Assembly: GCF_046244365.1 (NCBI RefSeq)
Contig: NZ_CP176395.1
Span: forward strand, 6,448,001-6,512,000
Direction: 5' to 3'
Source of the DNA: Paenibacillus_V sp046244365
GTDB lineage: Bacteria; Bacillota; Bacilli; Paenibacillales; NBRC-103111
DNA length: 64,000 bases
Under the pieces are notes generated by a model. That model was not told where the DNA came from, made no database searches, and saw nothing but the letters and a program-made list of their open reading frames with translations. Both the position numbers and the translations under genes were made by a program. Shown here piece by piece: positions 25,415 through 34,963 of the stretch; position 1 is the stretch's first letter, and the number at the start of each line of letters is the position of its first letter.

Positions 25415-27766
25415 CTAGTTGGGTGCAACCTCCCAAAGCATCGCCGGCCCCGTAATACCGCCTGTGCCCAATTCATCCAAAATGGCATTGCCTACATCGA
25501 CAACGATTAAATTGGACTGTCCGAATTTGATTGCGCTTGTTGCATCAAACTCCCATGGCGACGTTAACCCGCTGCCCTTTTTCACCAATGGCAGCTCTTG
25601 CCCGTTCATCCACACCCTGGCGGTCTCATCGATGCTGCTGAACCATAGGCGAATCGGATTGCCGTTGTCAAACTTCTTGTCTACCTTTACCTCCGTTCGA
25701 TACCATGCGTGGCCTTTGTAATAACGAAGTCCCTGGCTGGACCATGTCTCGGAATACGTCTTCAGTTTCATCCACGACTTCGTTCCCAAGCCGGGTTTCC
25801 ACAAACCTAACAGATCTCCGTTGTCGTGCGGGAACAGCATGACATTCCACTCGTCGGGCATTTGGGCGACTACTCGGTTTCCTCCGGTAACGCGCTGCTC
25901 GCCCTGAGTAACCATGTTTTTCCAAAAGATATCGGTGTACAGAAACGATGCCCACGGATTTAAAATGACAGGCGAATGGAGTACGGCTTCATTCCGGAGA
26001 GCATAAATTCGGTCAAACTGCTCTTTGGCCTTGACAAAATCCAGGCGATTCATGGAATCCATCATACCGAGAAAATTGTCGCCGAAGCTATAAGCAAGCC
26101 GCACCATCGCAACGCGTTTGCCGTAAACCGGATCGTTCGATTTACTCGCTTCCTTCTCGGCTTTGCTTAGCGATTTCTCCATATCCTTCCTGACCTTGTC
26201 CGTCAAAATATGTGGAAAATCATAGATGTTTCCGACAAAGTAATCGGCATTTGCAAAAGCCTGCTCCAGCGTTTCAAAATGCTCCCGCATAGACTTGGCC
26301 GCGGGGCCGTAAAACTTCGTATAGTAATCGTCCAGCAAAGCCTCGACATCCAGATCCGGATTCCACATCATCTTTGCCGCCAGATAAAGTCCCGGTCCAT
26401 GATAGGCCCAAGCCGGCAAGTTTTCGGCACGAATGCCGGTGATCCCGTTCTGCTTGTAGTACTTAAACTCGCTGGAAACCTGATCGACCAACGAAAACGG
26501 AAGGCCCGGATCGGCAAGATTGTAAAGATACTGGTAAATCTGAGGTTGAACCCCTAATTTCCGCCAGCCGTCGATCATATCTTTCAGGTGACCGCGCTCC
26601 CAAGAAAGAGGATTGTCTATGGCATGGTACCGGTCTACCGTAATCGAAGCGATCATCGGGATGAGCCTAGGATGCGGTTTCCACCGAACCGGCGGTTGGT
26701 AGTAAGTGTCATAAGCGTAAAAGGAGATGCTGACATCCGGATATCCGGCCTGCTCAAGCTGTTCCAATACAAGATTGATAAATTTCACGTAACGATCCGT
26801 TAACGACAAGGTGTCGTGCGTGGCGTCCAAGTCATTCCCATCCCAGTCAGGGTTAGGCTGAAGCACCTTAACAAGACCGTCGTTCGGCCCCATACTCAGT
26901 ACTTTCAGGTTGGGATCTTTCTGCAATTTCTGTATCGAGCTCTGTACGACACAGGCCAAAACGTCAGGCTTCGTGACGTCAAATTGATTCGTCGGCGTTC
27001 CATTCTCGTTCGGCAGAAACAGATCGGGCCGAGCCTTTGAGGTGATGGTGCACGGAATGCCATGCGTTCCGTAAAACTTTTGATTCAGTCTCATATGCTC
27101 AACCCAAGGCTTGCCTTCATTCAAATTGACGCCGTTAGGAAGTCCGGGAGGTTTTTGATACATTTCGGTTGCTTGCATCGCCCTGGCCGAAAATCCGGGG
27201 TGCTGAATCGTATCTTGCATTGAAAGCGCTATCGTTTTCTTCGACGGGATTACCGTGCCAATGTCGCCGGGCATGAACCAACGTACGCCAAGCTGCTCAA
27301 GAAGCTCGAATGCCGCGAATAACGTGCCTTGATCCGAGAGCCCATACAATTGGATGGAATTCGCCGCCGCTGCAAGTCGGAAAGATGCGGGGTCTTCTCC
27401 GCCTTGACGGATGGCGTTCAAGTCGATATTGGGGGCTGCCCCTCCGATATAGATTTTCGTTCCGGTTGCTTCTCCCACGTTCGTTACAATAGGAAGCTCC
27501 GCCCCGGATATGCTTTTTATGTAAGTCACCAGCTCAGTTGCCGCCTTCTTCTCCAATGCCGAAGCATATACCGTCGTCACAACGGTTGCCGAAGGGTTGC
27601 CGTCGCTCACAAGCACTACGCCTTGTTCTACGCCTTGATTCTTTCCTGCCTCTTCCGCCAAGCGCTGTTCATTGGCGCTCGCCTGCCCAGCCGCCATTAA
27701 CAGCGGAGTTACGGCCAAAACAAAAATCAACAGCAAAACAAACCTTTTTCCTTTCATCAAGCTCAA
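25415..27766 (-). CDS. exported DUF4838 protein with alpha-glucuronidase-like N-terminal domain
   Basis: A 783-residue secreted protein. A signal peptide (KGKRFVLLLIFVLAVTPLLMAAGQASA) is followed by a GH67-like N-terminal fold (KKAATELVTYIKSISGAELP; FAAFELLEQLGVRWFMPGD), then a DUF4838 TIM-barrel-like region (SFYAYDTYYQPPVRWKPHPR, WAYHGPGLYLAAKMMWNPD), and a C-terminal jelly-roll (WLFSSIDETARVWMNGQELP-like segment) similar to glycosidase carbohydrate-binding domains. The family is probably glycoside hydrolase. TTG 27766 has AAGGAGGA seven bases upstream, better than ATG 27757. It is the last gene after a binding protein and two permeases, suggesting that it releases the sugar they import. Confidence 0.8.
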   Translation of the reverse strand: MSLMKGKRFVLLLIFVLAVTPLLMAAGQASANEQRLAEEAGKNQGVEQGVVLVSDGNPSATVVTTVYASALEKKAATELVTYIKSISGAELPIVTNVGEATGTKIYIGGAAPNIDLNAIRQGGEDPASFRLAAAANSIQLYGLSDQGTLFAAFELLEQLGVRWFMPGDIGTVIPSKKTIALSMQDTIQHPGFSARAMQATEMYQKPPGLPNGVNLNEGKPWVEHMRLNQKFYGTHGIPCTITSKARPDLFLPNENGTPTNQFDVTKPDVLACVVQSSIQKLQKDPNLKVLSMGPNDGLVKVLQPNPDWDGNDLDATHDTLSLTDRYVKFINLVLEQLEQAGYPDVSISFYAYDTYYQPPVRWKPHPRLIPMIASITVDRYHAIDNPLSWERGHLKDMIDGWRKLGVQPQIYQYLYNLADPGLPFSLVDQVSSEFKYYKQNGITGIRAENLPAWAYHGPGLYLAAKMMWNPDLDVEALLDDYYTKFYGPAAKSMREHFETLEQAFANADYFVGNIYDFPHILTDKVRKDMEKSLSKAEKEASKSNDPVYGKRVAMVRLAYSFGDNFLGMMDSMNRLDFVKAKEQFDRIYALRNEAVLHSPVILNPWASFLYTDIFWKNMVTQGEQRVTGGNRVVAQMPDEWNVMLFPHDNGDLLGLWKPGLGTKSWMKLKTYSETWSSQGLRYYKGHAWYRTEVKVDKKFDNGNPIRLWFSSIDETARVWMNGQELPLVKKGSGLTSPWEFDATSAIKFGQSNLIVVDVGNAILDELGTGGITGPAMLWEVAPN

Positions 27767-27790
27767 AATCGAATCCTCCTTTTTTTTGAA

Positions 27791-27818
27791 GCCTCCCGGA
27801 GTGGTCATTCCGGGAGGC
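27791..27818. other. intergenic hairpin between binding protein and DUF4838 genes
   Basis: Perfect arms GCCTCCCGGA (27791-27800) and TCCGGGAGGC (27809-27818). On the coding (minus) strand no T run follows; the DUF4838 ribosome site does. It may stabilise the upstream message, raising binding-protein levels over the last gene, or act as a leaky terminator. Confidence 0.55.
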
Positions 27819-27872
27819 TCCAGGTTTTATTGTTTCACCCCCAAAAACGGGAGTGTGAACAATCCCTCCGCA

Positions 27873-29426
27873 TTACTTCTTGCTTTCCATTTGGGCGATA
27901 TAATCGTTCATTTCCTTCAGATACGTTTTGCCGAATCTCGTATTCCAGTCCTGCAGCACCTTTTTGTACTCGGACGGTTCTGCATTGCCGATAATGATTT
28001 TCGTCGTAACCTCGCTGAACTTTTTGTTGAAATCAAGGTAAGGCGGCGTCTTCGCGATCGGCGGCGTGAAGTCGCGGTCCTTGGACATCACGATTCTTTT
28101 TACGGCCTTCTCGATATTCGGCACGAGCTTCTTCTTCAACTCCTCCGACATAGCCGGGTTAATGAAGAACATGTAATCGTTGGCGCGGCGAACCACATTT
28201 TTGCGGACAAATGTTTCCAGCGGCGGCTCCACATAGGTGCGCTTGTTGTTTTCCACCTTGTAATCATGCCCTTCCACGCCGGTGTAGATGGAATCCCAGC
28301 CTTTGTCCGATAGCATGTAATCGAATACGTCGACAACTCTTTGCGGATCCTTCGCATTGCGCGTTACCGCCCAGAAGCCAAACAACCCCGTTCCAAGCCC
28401 CAGTCCCTTCATCTCGCCTTGCTCGTTCTTAACGAATACATAGTCAAGATCGAAATTCGGATTGATCTTTTTGCCGGCGTTCATGTGGATTTCGTAATGA
28501 CCTGCAAAGCCTCCCAATACGCCCGTTTTGCCGCTTTGAAACCGTTCCAGTGCTTTCTGGGCGTCGATCGAAGGCGAATCCGGATCGATCAGCCCTTCTT
28601 TGAACAGCTTGGACGATATCTCCAAAGCTTTCGTATATTTATCGGAGTTCACATCATATTGGGGATTCATGTATTTATACTCGCCCCCGCCGGACTCCTG
28701 CCAGCCGTAAAGACCAAGCTCGTCCTGGAAAATCGGCTTGAGCGATTTATCGCCGCCTGCGGCCGTTCCATACCCGTACGTATCCTGCTTACCATTGCCG
28801 TCCGGGTCTTCCTTCGAAAATTTGCGCATAATCTCGATCATTTGATCCAGCGTAATTTCTTTATTGTCCGGGAGTTTGATATTCAATTTATCGAGCCAGT
28901 CTTTTCGGAGCCAGTACCCGTCGGAGCGGATAACGGTCGTCCGCGGAATGCCGTAAATTTTGCCGTCGTTGTTTACCCGCAAGGCGTCCCAGGATATGTC
29001 GTACGAATATTTTTTAACGTTGCTGGCTTTCTTCAGATAGTCATCGACCGGGAGGATAACGCCGTCCTTAACCGCTTTCAAGAACCCGGCATCGTTGGTA
29101 CTCGGAAAATAGACGACATCGGGAAAATCGCCGGTCGTCAGCGATAATTGAAGCCGCTCATTGTAGCCGCTCGACGGCGGTATATCGAATTGGATCTCCG
29201 TATTCGTTGCCTTCTCGATGGATTGAAAAAGCAGCTTTTCTGATTCCGACAAGTTGGATGATGCAAAATTGCCCATAATCTTCATACTTACTTTGGCTTT
29301 GGCGGTTTCCGCCACCGCCGACGGCTTCGGATCGCCGGTTTCTGCCGGCTTATCTTTGCTTCCGCATGCGGCAACTCCAACGAGCAGCGCCGCAGCGCCT
29401 ACCCCAGCTAATACTTTCTTAAACAT
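27873..29426 (-). CDS. extracellular sugar-binding lipoprotein
   Basis: A 517-residue family 1 solute-binding protein. The lipobox VAAC gives Cys21 as the lipidated residue. The DPDGNGKQDTYGYGTAAG loop matches the one in the binding protein at 6431-8032, placing both in the LipO-like group. The C-terminal region ends TRFGKTYLKEMNDYIAQM, a usual ending for this group. It follows two permeases (50-base gap) and precedes the DUF4838 gene. Likely ligand: an oligosaccharide or uronic-acid-containing glycan fragment, inferred from its neighbours only. Confidence 0.92.
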   Translation of the reverse strand: MFKKVLAGVGAAALLVGVAACGSKDKPAETGDPKPSAVAETAKAKVSMKIMGNFASSNLSESEKLLFQSIEKATNTEIQFDIPPSSGYNERLQLSLTTGDFPDVVYFPSTNDAGFLKAVKDGVILPVDDYLKKASNVKKYSYDISWDALRVNNDGKIYGIPRTTVIRSDGYWLRKDWLDKLNIKLPDNKEITLDQMIEIMRKFSKEDPDGNGKQDTYGYGTAAGGDKSLKPIFQDELGLYGWQESGGGEYKYMNPQYDVNSDKYTKALEISSKLFKEGLIDPDSPSIDAQKALERFQSGKTGVLGGFAGHYEIHMNAGKKINPNFDLDYVFVKNEQGEMKGLGLGTGLFGFWAVTRNAKDPQRVVDVFDYMLSDKGWDSIYTGVEGHDYKVENNKRTYVEPPLETFVRKNVVRRANDYMFFINPAMSEELKKKLVPNIEKAVKRIVMSKDRDFTPPIAKTPPYLDFNKKFSEVTTKIIIGNAEPSEYKKVLQDWNTRFGKTYLKEMNDYIAQMESKK

Positions 29427-29476
29427 CTTGTTTTAGCCTCCCTTTGAATGTTTATCTATGACAAGGGTCCTTTGGA

Positions 29477-30364
29477 TCAACCTTTTACGGACCCGAGCAT
29501 AATTCCTTTGACGAAAAACCGTTGAAGAAACGGGTACACCGACAAAATCGGAAGCATGACGATCATGATCGTCGCGTATTTCAACGTTTCCGGCATGACG
29601 TTCATATTGCTGATCTCAGCGCTGTTGCCTCCCCCAGAAATTTGCATCATTTGGGCGCCTACTATGACCTCCCGCAAAAACAGCATCAACGGCCAGTTTT
29701 CCACGCTTCGGATGTAGATGATCGCCGAGAAAAAGCTGTTCCAATAGCCTACCGCCGCGAACAGCGTCAATGTGGCGATAATCGGCATGGAGAGTGGAAC
29801 GACGATTTTGAACAAAATGTAAGGCTCGGAGGCTCCGTCCATTTTGGCCGCTTCCTCCAACTCCTCCGGAATGTTCTGCATAAAATTGACCATCAGGATC
29901 AAGCTGAACGCGGAGAACAACCCGGGAAACACGAGAGCGGCCAGCGTGTCCAGCATGCCGAGCGAACGAATCAAATAAAAGTTCGGAATGAGTCCGCCGT
30001 TGAACAGCATCGTGAAGATGACCAAATTGATCAGGATCGCTCTGCCTTTCAAATGTGTTTTGGCGAGCGGATACGCCGTAATGATATATAGAAAGATGCC
30101 TAACGCCACGCCGCTGACGGTGACAATGATCGTATTGAGATAGCTTCTGGCAAGCACGGGATGCGAAAGGATATCCTTATAGGCGTCGAACGATATTTCG
30201 CTGGGCCATATACGCATCGGGTTTTGCAAATACGCGCTGTACGAGCTGATCGAAACCACGGCGACGTTCAGAAGGGGGTACAGCATAACCGCGCAAATCA
30301 ATGACACGATTAGATAGATGGCGATGTCAAAAAGCTCGATTCTCTTGTGCATATTCCTCTTCAC
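29477..30364 (-). CDS. carbohydrate ABC transporter permease, LplC/YtcP type
   Basis: A 295-residue MalG-like permease with six predicted helices. The ATPase-contact EAA loop is EEAAKMDGASEPYILFKIVVPLS, and the C-terminus YPFLQRFFVKGIMLGSVKG is nearly the same as that of the paralogue at 8146-9033. It starts three bases after the stop of the LplB-type permease, so the two are tightly coupled. No ATPase gene is present in the operon. Confidence 0.93.
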   Translation of the reverse strand: MKRNMHKRIELFDIAIYLIVSLICAVMLYPLLNVAVVSISSYSAYLQNPMRIWPSEISFDAYKDILSHPVLARSYLNTIIVTVSGVALGIFLYIITAYPLAKTHLKGRAILINLVIFTMLFNGGLIPNFYLIRSLGMLDTLAALVFPGLFSAFSLILMVNFMQNIPEELEEAAKMDGASEPYILFKIVVPLSMPIIATLTLFAAVGYWNSFFSAIIYIRSVENWPLMLFLREVIVGAQMMQISGGGNSAEISNMNVMPETLKYATIMIVMLPILSVYPFLQRFFVKGIMLGSVKG

Positions 30365-30367
30365 CTC

Positions 30368-31285
30368 CTACCACAATGACTTTCCGAATAGGCGCGCAAT
30401 CCGGTTGGCCAGCACGATCATAACCAGTCCGACTACCGATTTGAACAAGCCGACGGCAGCCGTAAAAGAGAGCCTTCCTTCCAATAAACCGACCCGGTAC
30501 GTATAGGTTTCAAACACATCGGCCACTTTGTAAGTAGCAGGATTGGATAACAAGAAGATTTGCTCGAAGCCGATTTCCAAAACACTTCCGACCCGCAAGA
30601 CCAAAATAATGACGATCGTGGTCGCTATGCTGGGAAGCGAAATGTACCATATTTTTTGCAGTCGGTTGGCCCCGTCGATCGTTGCCGATTCATAGAGGGA
30701 CGGGTCCACTGACGTAAGCGCGGCCAGGTAAATAATCGTTCCCCATCCGAGCTCCTTCCATATTTCCGCGGAAACCAGTATAGTCCGGAAATATTCGGGC
30801 TTAAGCAGAAAATGAATCGGCTCTCCTCCAAAATCGATAATTAACCGGTTAACCCAGCCTGATGACGGGGACAGCATGTTGATAATGATGCCGGATATGA
30901 CTACCCACGATATGAAGTGCGGCAAATACAGCACCGATTGGGCGACTCTTTTGAAAAGCAGATTTCGAATTTCGTTCAGCAGGATAGCAAGCAAAATCGG
31001 CGCGGGAAATCCGAATAGAACTTGATAGAAGCTGATGATTAACGAATTTCGTAAAATCGTGAAGAAATCGTCCGACTGGAAAAGATAGCGGAAATTTTCG
31101 AAGCCGACCCATTCGCTTCCCCATATGCCTTTCAGCAAATTGAAATCCTGGAACGCAATGACGATGCCGAACATCGGGATATACTTGAAAATAAACAGAT
31201 AGACAAACCCCGGTATCAGCAAAAAATACAACCACTTGTTTTTTCTCATATACAGCCAGACAGGACTTGCTTTGCCGTTATTCAT
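30368..31285 (-). CDS. sugar ABC transporter permease, LplB type
   Basis: A 305-residue MalF-like permease. The family segment FKYIPMFGIVIAFQDFNL and EAA loop YESATIDGANRLQKIWYISLP are clear. ATG 31285 is chosen because AAGGAGA lies six bases upstream; an in-frame GTG further up (31330) would overlap the oxidoreductase gene and lacks a ribosome site. It lies 35 bases downstream of the FAD-oxidoreductase stop and is probably in the same operon. Confidence 0.93.
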   Translation of the reverse strand: MNNGKASPVWLYMRKNKWLYFLLIPGFVYLFIFKYIPMFGIVIAFQDFNLLKGIWGSEWVGFENFRYLFQSDDFFTILRNSLIISFYQVLFGFPAPILLAILLNEIRNLLFKRVAQSVLYLPHFISWVVISGIIINMLSPSSGWVNRLIIDFGGEPIHFLLKPEYFRTILVSAEIWKELGWGTIIYLAALTSVDPSLYESATIDGANRLQKIWYISLPSIATTIVIILVLRVGSVLEIGFEQIFLLSNPATYKVADVFETYTYRVGLLEGRLSFTAAVGLFKSVVGLVMIVLANRIARLFGKSLW

Positions 31286-31320
31286 CACATTCTCCTTCCG
31301 AGAGCGCACCGCAAGCCAGG

Positions 31321-33138
31321 TTACTCGCAAACGATTTCAACCACTCGCGCATGGTCCAAACCGTTCGTAGAGATGACCTCCAGCCGGAGTGTCTTCAGAT
31401 TTTTCAGCGTTACCGGCAGATGGATCATGCGTTGAAAATTGTCTTTTATATGTGCGATTTCCATCCTCCCTCGTTCGTCATGCGCGATCAGCTTAAACTC
31501 CTTCAGCGTTTCGGCTTGCGGCCGCCCCCACTGCATATACTTTTGAATCACGTCCAAATGGCATAGCATGAGCAAACGGTGAAGACCGGTATCCAGAACG
31601 ATCGTAATCCGGGAAACCGTTACCGGCTCCTCCCACTCCAGCTCCAGCCAAGGACTGCCGTCTCCCGGCTCCGACATCCAGCGATGCGTGCCGGCTGACG
31701 TCAAGTCGGGACGTACCCCCTTCTCCCCATGGACCGCGCGAGTATGCCCGTCCACAACATTACTACATTTTCCTTGCTTTTGCTCGGACGATGCGGAAAT
31801 CCGGGCAAGCTTCGCGAGATTTCCTTCCTGCTTCATGCCAGGCAAAAAAGCCCCCTGCCGAAGCAATTGCTGCTGAGCCTCCTTCACGACGCCGCTTTCG
31901 CGCCACGCTTGTTCCAGCGGAAGCTTGCGCTTCACCGCCGTTGCCGCGAACGTTCCAAGCCCTTCCCCCATGACCGCGCATGTCGCCATGACCCTGGTGC
32001 TGGAGAACGCGATATGGGTAGCGGATAAATTACGGCCGGCGAACATCAGATTCGAAATGTTCCCGCTAATCATCGAACGCAGCGGAATGCCGTACAGATA
32101 AGGCGTAAACGGCTGATTGCACGGCTCCTCGTCTTTCGCATCGATGCCTTGGGGAGGATGAGTATCCATCGACCAGCCGCCGTAAGCGATTACATCATCG
32201 AAGTCGATAGCCTGCTGAATATCGTTTTGGGTCAGCACGTGCTCACCGATAAAACGTCTGGACTCTCTTTTGCCCGGAAGAAAGCCGAACCAATCCAGCG
32301 CCCAGTTTTCGGAATCGGGGTGATTGCCGCTGTTTTTGATGTGATCCCACACCCCAAGCATGATCGCCAGCAGCTCGTCGCGGATATGCTCGTTATCCTT
32401 GATCGTATCCAGCGTGCCGCCAAATTCCACCCACCAATAGCCGAACTCCCAGGTGTCGTGGTTTCTAAACTTCAATTCTTCCTCCGTAAACTTGCGGGCC
32501 CATTCCGGCGGGGTAAACGGCATCGGGCGTCCCATGTCCTTCGAGGTGAACAAAAGGGAGGACCCGAGACGATAAGCGTCTCTGTTCAGGTTCGCGCCGG
32601 ACTCGTTAAATTCATGGGTCGCTTCGCGGCCGGTCGTAAACGCAGCCCCCGCTTCAAATCCCAGCCTGCCGTCGCCCGTACAATCCGCAAAAATGTCGGC
32701 CCGAATCGTAAAGCTTTCCTCTGTGCTTTCTCTCACCGCATAAGCGGAACGAATACGGGAGCCCTCAACTTCGGCTGCGACTACCGTCGTATTCAGCAGC
32801 AGCGTCAAATTCGGTTCGGCGCGGCATTTCTCGTATAAGATCAAGTCCAGCATACTCGCGCTCCGCTGCGGATTTCTGACCGAGCATTCCAGCACGATTT
32901 CTTCGATAATGCCGCTTTCTCTGCGCTCCGTCTCCAATTCCTTCCCGATTGTGGATGAGCCGGATATATTCATGCGAATCTCCGACGAGGCGTTTCCGCC
33001 AAGAACGGAACGGTCCTGGCACAAAATGACCCGGGCTCCGTTGCGAGCCGCAGCCAATGCAGCCGCTACTCCCGTCATCCCTCCGCCTGCGATCAAAATG
33101 TCCGTATCCAACATTTTCGTATCAGTCTTCCCCATCAT
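31321..33138 (-). CDS. FAD-dependent oxidoreductase with C-terminal discoidin-like domain
   Basis: A 605-residue flavoprotein of the PF12831 family, which occurs often in glycan-utilisation loci. The dinucleotide fold GGGMTGVAAALAAARNGA begins near residue 17, followed by the family motif LGGNASSEIRMNISG, and later DCTGDGRLGFEAGA and NLMFAGRNLSATHIAFSSTRVM. The last 150 residues (WLELEWEEPVTVSRITIVLDT) look like an F5/8-type discoidin domain. No signal peptide is visible, so it probably acts in the cytoplasm on imported sugar. It is first in the operon with the two permeases, binding protein and DUF4838 gene; the substrate is unknown. Confidence 0.85.
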   Translation of the reverse strand: MMGKTDTKMLDTDILIAGGGMTGVAAALAAARNGARVILCQDRSVLGGNASSEIRMNISGSSTIGKELETERRESGIIEEIVLECSVRNPQRSASMLDLILYEKCRAEPNLTLLLNTTVVAAEVEGSRIRSAYAVRESTEESFTIRADIFADCTGDGRLGFEAGAAFTTGREATHEFNESGANLNRDAYRLGSSLLFTSKDMGRPMPFTPPEWARKFTEEELKFRNHDTWEFGYWWVEFGGTLDTIKDNEHIRDELLAIMLGVWDHIKNSGNHPDSENWALDWFGFLPGKRESRRFIGEHVLTQNDIQQAIDFDDVIAYGGWSMDTHPPQGIDAKDEEPCNQPFTPYLYGIPLRSMISGNISNLMFAGRNLSATHIAFSSTRVMATCAVMGEGLGTFAATAVKRKLPLEQAWRESGVVKEAQQQLLRQGAFLPGMKQEGNLAKLARISASSEQKQGKCSNVVDGHTRAVHGEKGVRPDLTSAGTHRWMSEPGDGSPWLELEWEEPVTVSRITIVLDTGLHRLLMLCHLDVIQKYMQWGRPQAETLKEFKLIAHDERGRMEIAHIKDNFQRMIHLPVTLKNLKTLRLEVISTNGLDHARVVEIVCE

Positions 33139-33261
33139 CCATTGACTCCTCTGCTTTCTATGATATCTTTAATTACATATTACGATCTTTCATTTACGTA
33201 TTTGAATTCATAAAATTTCTTTTTCATATCCAAAATTTCACGTCCGACGAGGTGAAGCGAG

Positions 33262-34056
33262 ATGCCCGCAGGCTTGCCCGAAAACGTCTATCATATGTAC
33301 TGGCTCAAAAAAGTAAAATTCTTATTGGAAACGGATACCTATGTGACTTGGGTCCTTTTTGCGGTGGAGGAAGGAAGGTTTGAATACCAAATAGGAGAAA
33401 ATTACGGAGTGGCCGAGTTCGGAGACGTGGTCGTGTGCCCGCCCCAGGTTGCTTTCTATCGAAACGTGCTGACGCCCTTAAGCTTTCATTCGATTACGTT
33501 CACCCTCCCCGAAGGAGAACCGCAGCAACTTATGCCTCTTTTGGCTCAACGCAAAATAAGGCTGCCGCAAATCCGGCGCCTGTCCGAAAACTACACTAGC
33601 TTAAGGCAGGCGGATCAGCAGTTATCCTTTAGCTCCGATAATCAAAAGCTGAAGCAGCACTATTTGGCGGACATATGGCTGATGATCGCGCAGCAGGCGA
33701 TGGAATCCCCCGATACCGGGCCTTTACTGGAACATGACGAACTCATTCGCGATGTCGCGATATATTTGATTCACCATGCCCATGAAACGATCGAAATCCG
33801 GGATGTCGCGCATCAGTTCGGCATGACGCCCGTGCAGCTGATCCGCAGATTCAAAAACGGCTACGGCGTCAACCCTCTGCAATATTTAACGTCGTTTCGG
33901 GTAAAACAGGCATGCAGACTGCTGCTGACAACGGAGTGGACGCTCGATGTCATAGCGGGAACATGCGGTTACGAGAACGGCTTCTATCTCAGCCGGGTGT
34001 TCCGCAAGGCGATGGGCGTAAGCCCGTCCGAATTTCGCAAGCAAAACCGGTATTAG
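33262..34056 (+). CDS. AraC family regulator, cupin N-terminus
   Basis: A 264-residue regulator divergent from the oxidoreductase operon. The N-terminal cupin-like domain (VTWVLFAVEEGRFEYQIGEN) leads to an AraC double helix-turn-helix (IRDVAHQFGMTPVQLIRRFKNGYG, LDVIAGTCGYENGFYLSRVFRKAMG). GAGGTGAAGCGAG precedes ATG 33262. The 123-base gap it shares with the operon is AT-rich and presumably holds both promoters and the binding sites. It is a paralogue of the AraC protein at the far end of the locus. Confidence 0.9.
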   Translation: MPAGLPENVYHMYWLKKVKFLLETDTYVTWVLFAVEEGRFEYQIGENYGVAEFGDVVVCPPQVAFYRNVLTPLSFHSITFTLPEGEPQQLMPLLAQRKIRLPQIRRLSENYTSLRQADQQLSFSSDNQKLKQHYLADIWLMIAQQAMESPDTGPLLEHDELIRDVAIYLIHHAHETIEIRDVAHQFGMTPVQLIRRFKNGYGVNPLQYLTSFRVKQACRLLLTTEWTLDVIAGTCGYENGFYLSRVFRKAMGVSPSEFRKQNRY

Positions 34057-34097
34057 CGGCGAACGCGGCAATTGACCGGTCGGAGAACAATCGTTCT

Positions 34098-34934
34098 TTA
34101 CCTTTTCACAAGCATCGGGAATAGTCTGCGCAGCTGCTCCTCGCTTGGCTTCCCGGCGTTATAGGATGCTATTTCAAACGCTTCGGCGTAATCGACCTTG
34201 GCCGCATGTTCCGGTCCGTACCATTCGGCCAGGCTGTCCTTCATGATGTCCTTTACATGGAAGGAACGGGACCAGTCCGTTAATAGATACGTCTTCTTCT
34301 CTTCCCACGTCTGCGGCATTTCGTGCAGCTTCCCTTTGGCCCAAAGATTACTTTCGTAAAATTGCGAAGCGTGCGCGTCGCAGGCAAGCAGCTTTTTCTC
34401 CAGGACGGGCCCGATGTCGACCGCGATATCCGGCGTATACTTGTCCAGCATCGAATAATCCGGCATCAGCAAATAAAGCGGATACTTCCGCAGGCATGGC
34501 ACCTCCGGCACGCACAGCGCCACATGCGTCACGAAAGGAGCTGCATCTCTTACGACATCCCCCGTATAGCGGTTATCCGTATGATGGCCGAGAGCGGGGT
34601 GGAAGGTTATGACGACGTCCGCATCCCAGCTGCGGATTTGACGGATCACTTCTTTGCGGGTTGCCAGATCGGGCATCAGGTCCCCGTCGTCCGTATCCAA
34701 AATTTCATACGCGGCGATCCCCAGCCGTTCGGCTGCTTCCAGCGCTTCCCGCTTCCTCCTCTTCACCAGCTCGGAAGGCGCCATCTCATAATGGCCGCAC
34801 GAACCGTTCGTCAGCGACAGGAACTTAACCCGGTGTCCCATTTCCGCGAACAAAGCCGCCGTTCCTCCCGCATAAATTTCCGCCTCGTCCGGATGCGCTT
34901 TAATGACAAGTATGTTTAACGGTTGTTGTTCCAT
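34098..34934 (-). CDS. PIG-L family deacetylase
   Basis: A 278-residue zinc-dependent N-acetyl-sugar deacetylase-like protein (LmbE/PIG-L). The metal motif AHPDEAE (His14, Asp16, Glu17) and the second site FHPALGHHTDNRYTG are intact, and NGSCGHYEM follows strand 2. Family members act on GlcNAc-inositol, GlcNAc-malate (bacillithiol route) or other acetylamino sugars; this one is not the typical BshB length or context. It follows a ROK regulator gene by 29 bases, so it is probably an operon partner under that repressor. Confidence 0.88.
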   Translation of the reverse strand: MEQQPLNILVIKAHPDEAEIYAGGTAALFAEMGHRVKFLSLTNGSCGHYEMAPSELVKRRKREALEAAERLGIAAYEILDTDDGDLMPDLATRKEVIRQIRSWDADVVITFHPALGHHTDNRYTGDVVRDAAPFVTHVALCVPEVPCLRKYPLYLLMPDYSMLDKYTPDIAVDIGPVLEKKLLACDAHASQFYESNLWAKGKLHEMPQTWEEKKTYLLTDWSRSFHVKDIMKDSLAEWYGPEHAAKVDYAEAFEIASYNAGKPSEEQLRRLFPMLVKR

Positions 34935-34963
34935 CGGTAGGTGATCTCCTCTAAGTTAAGATG

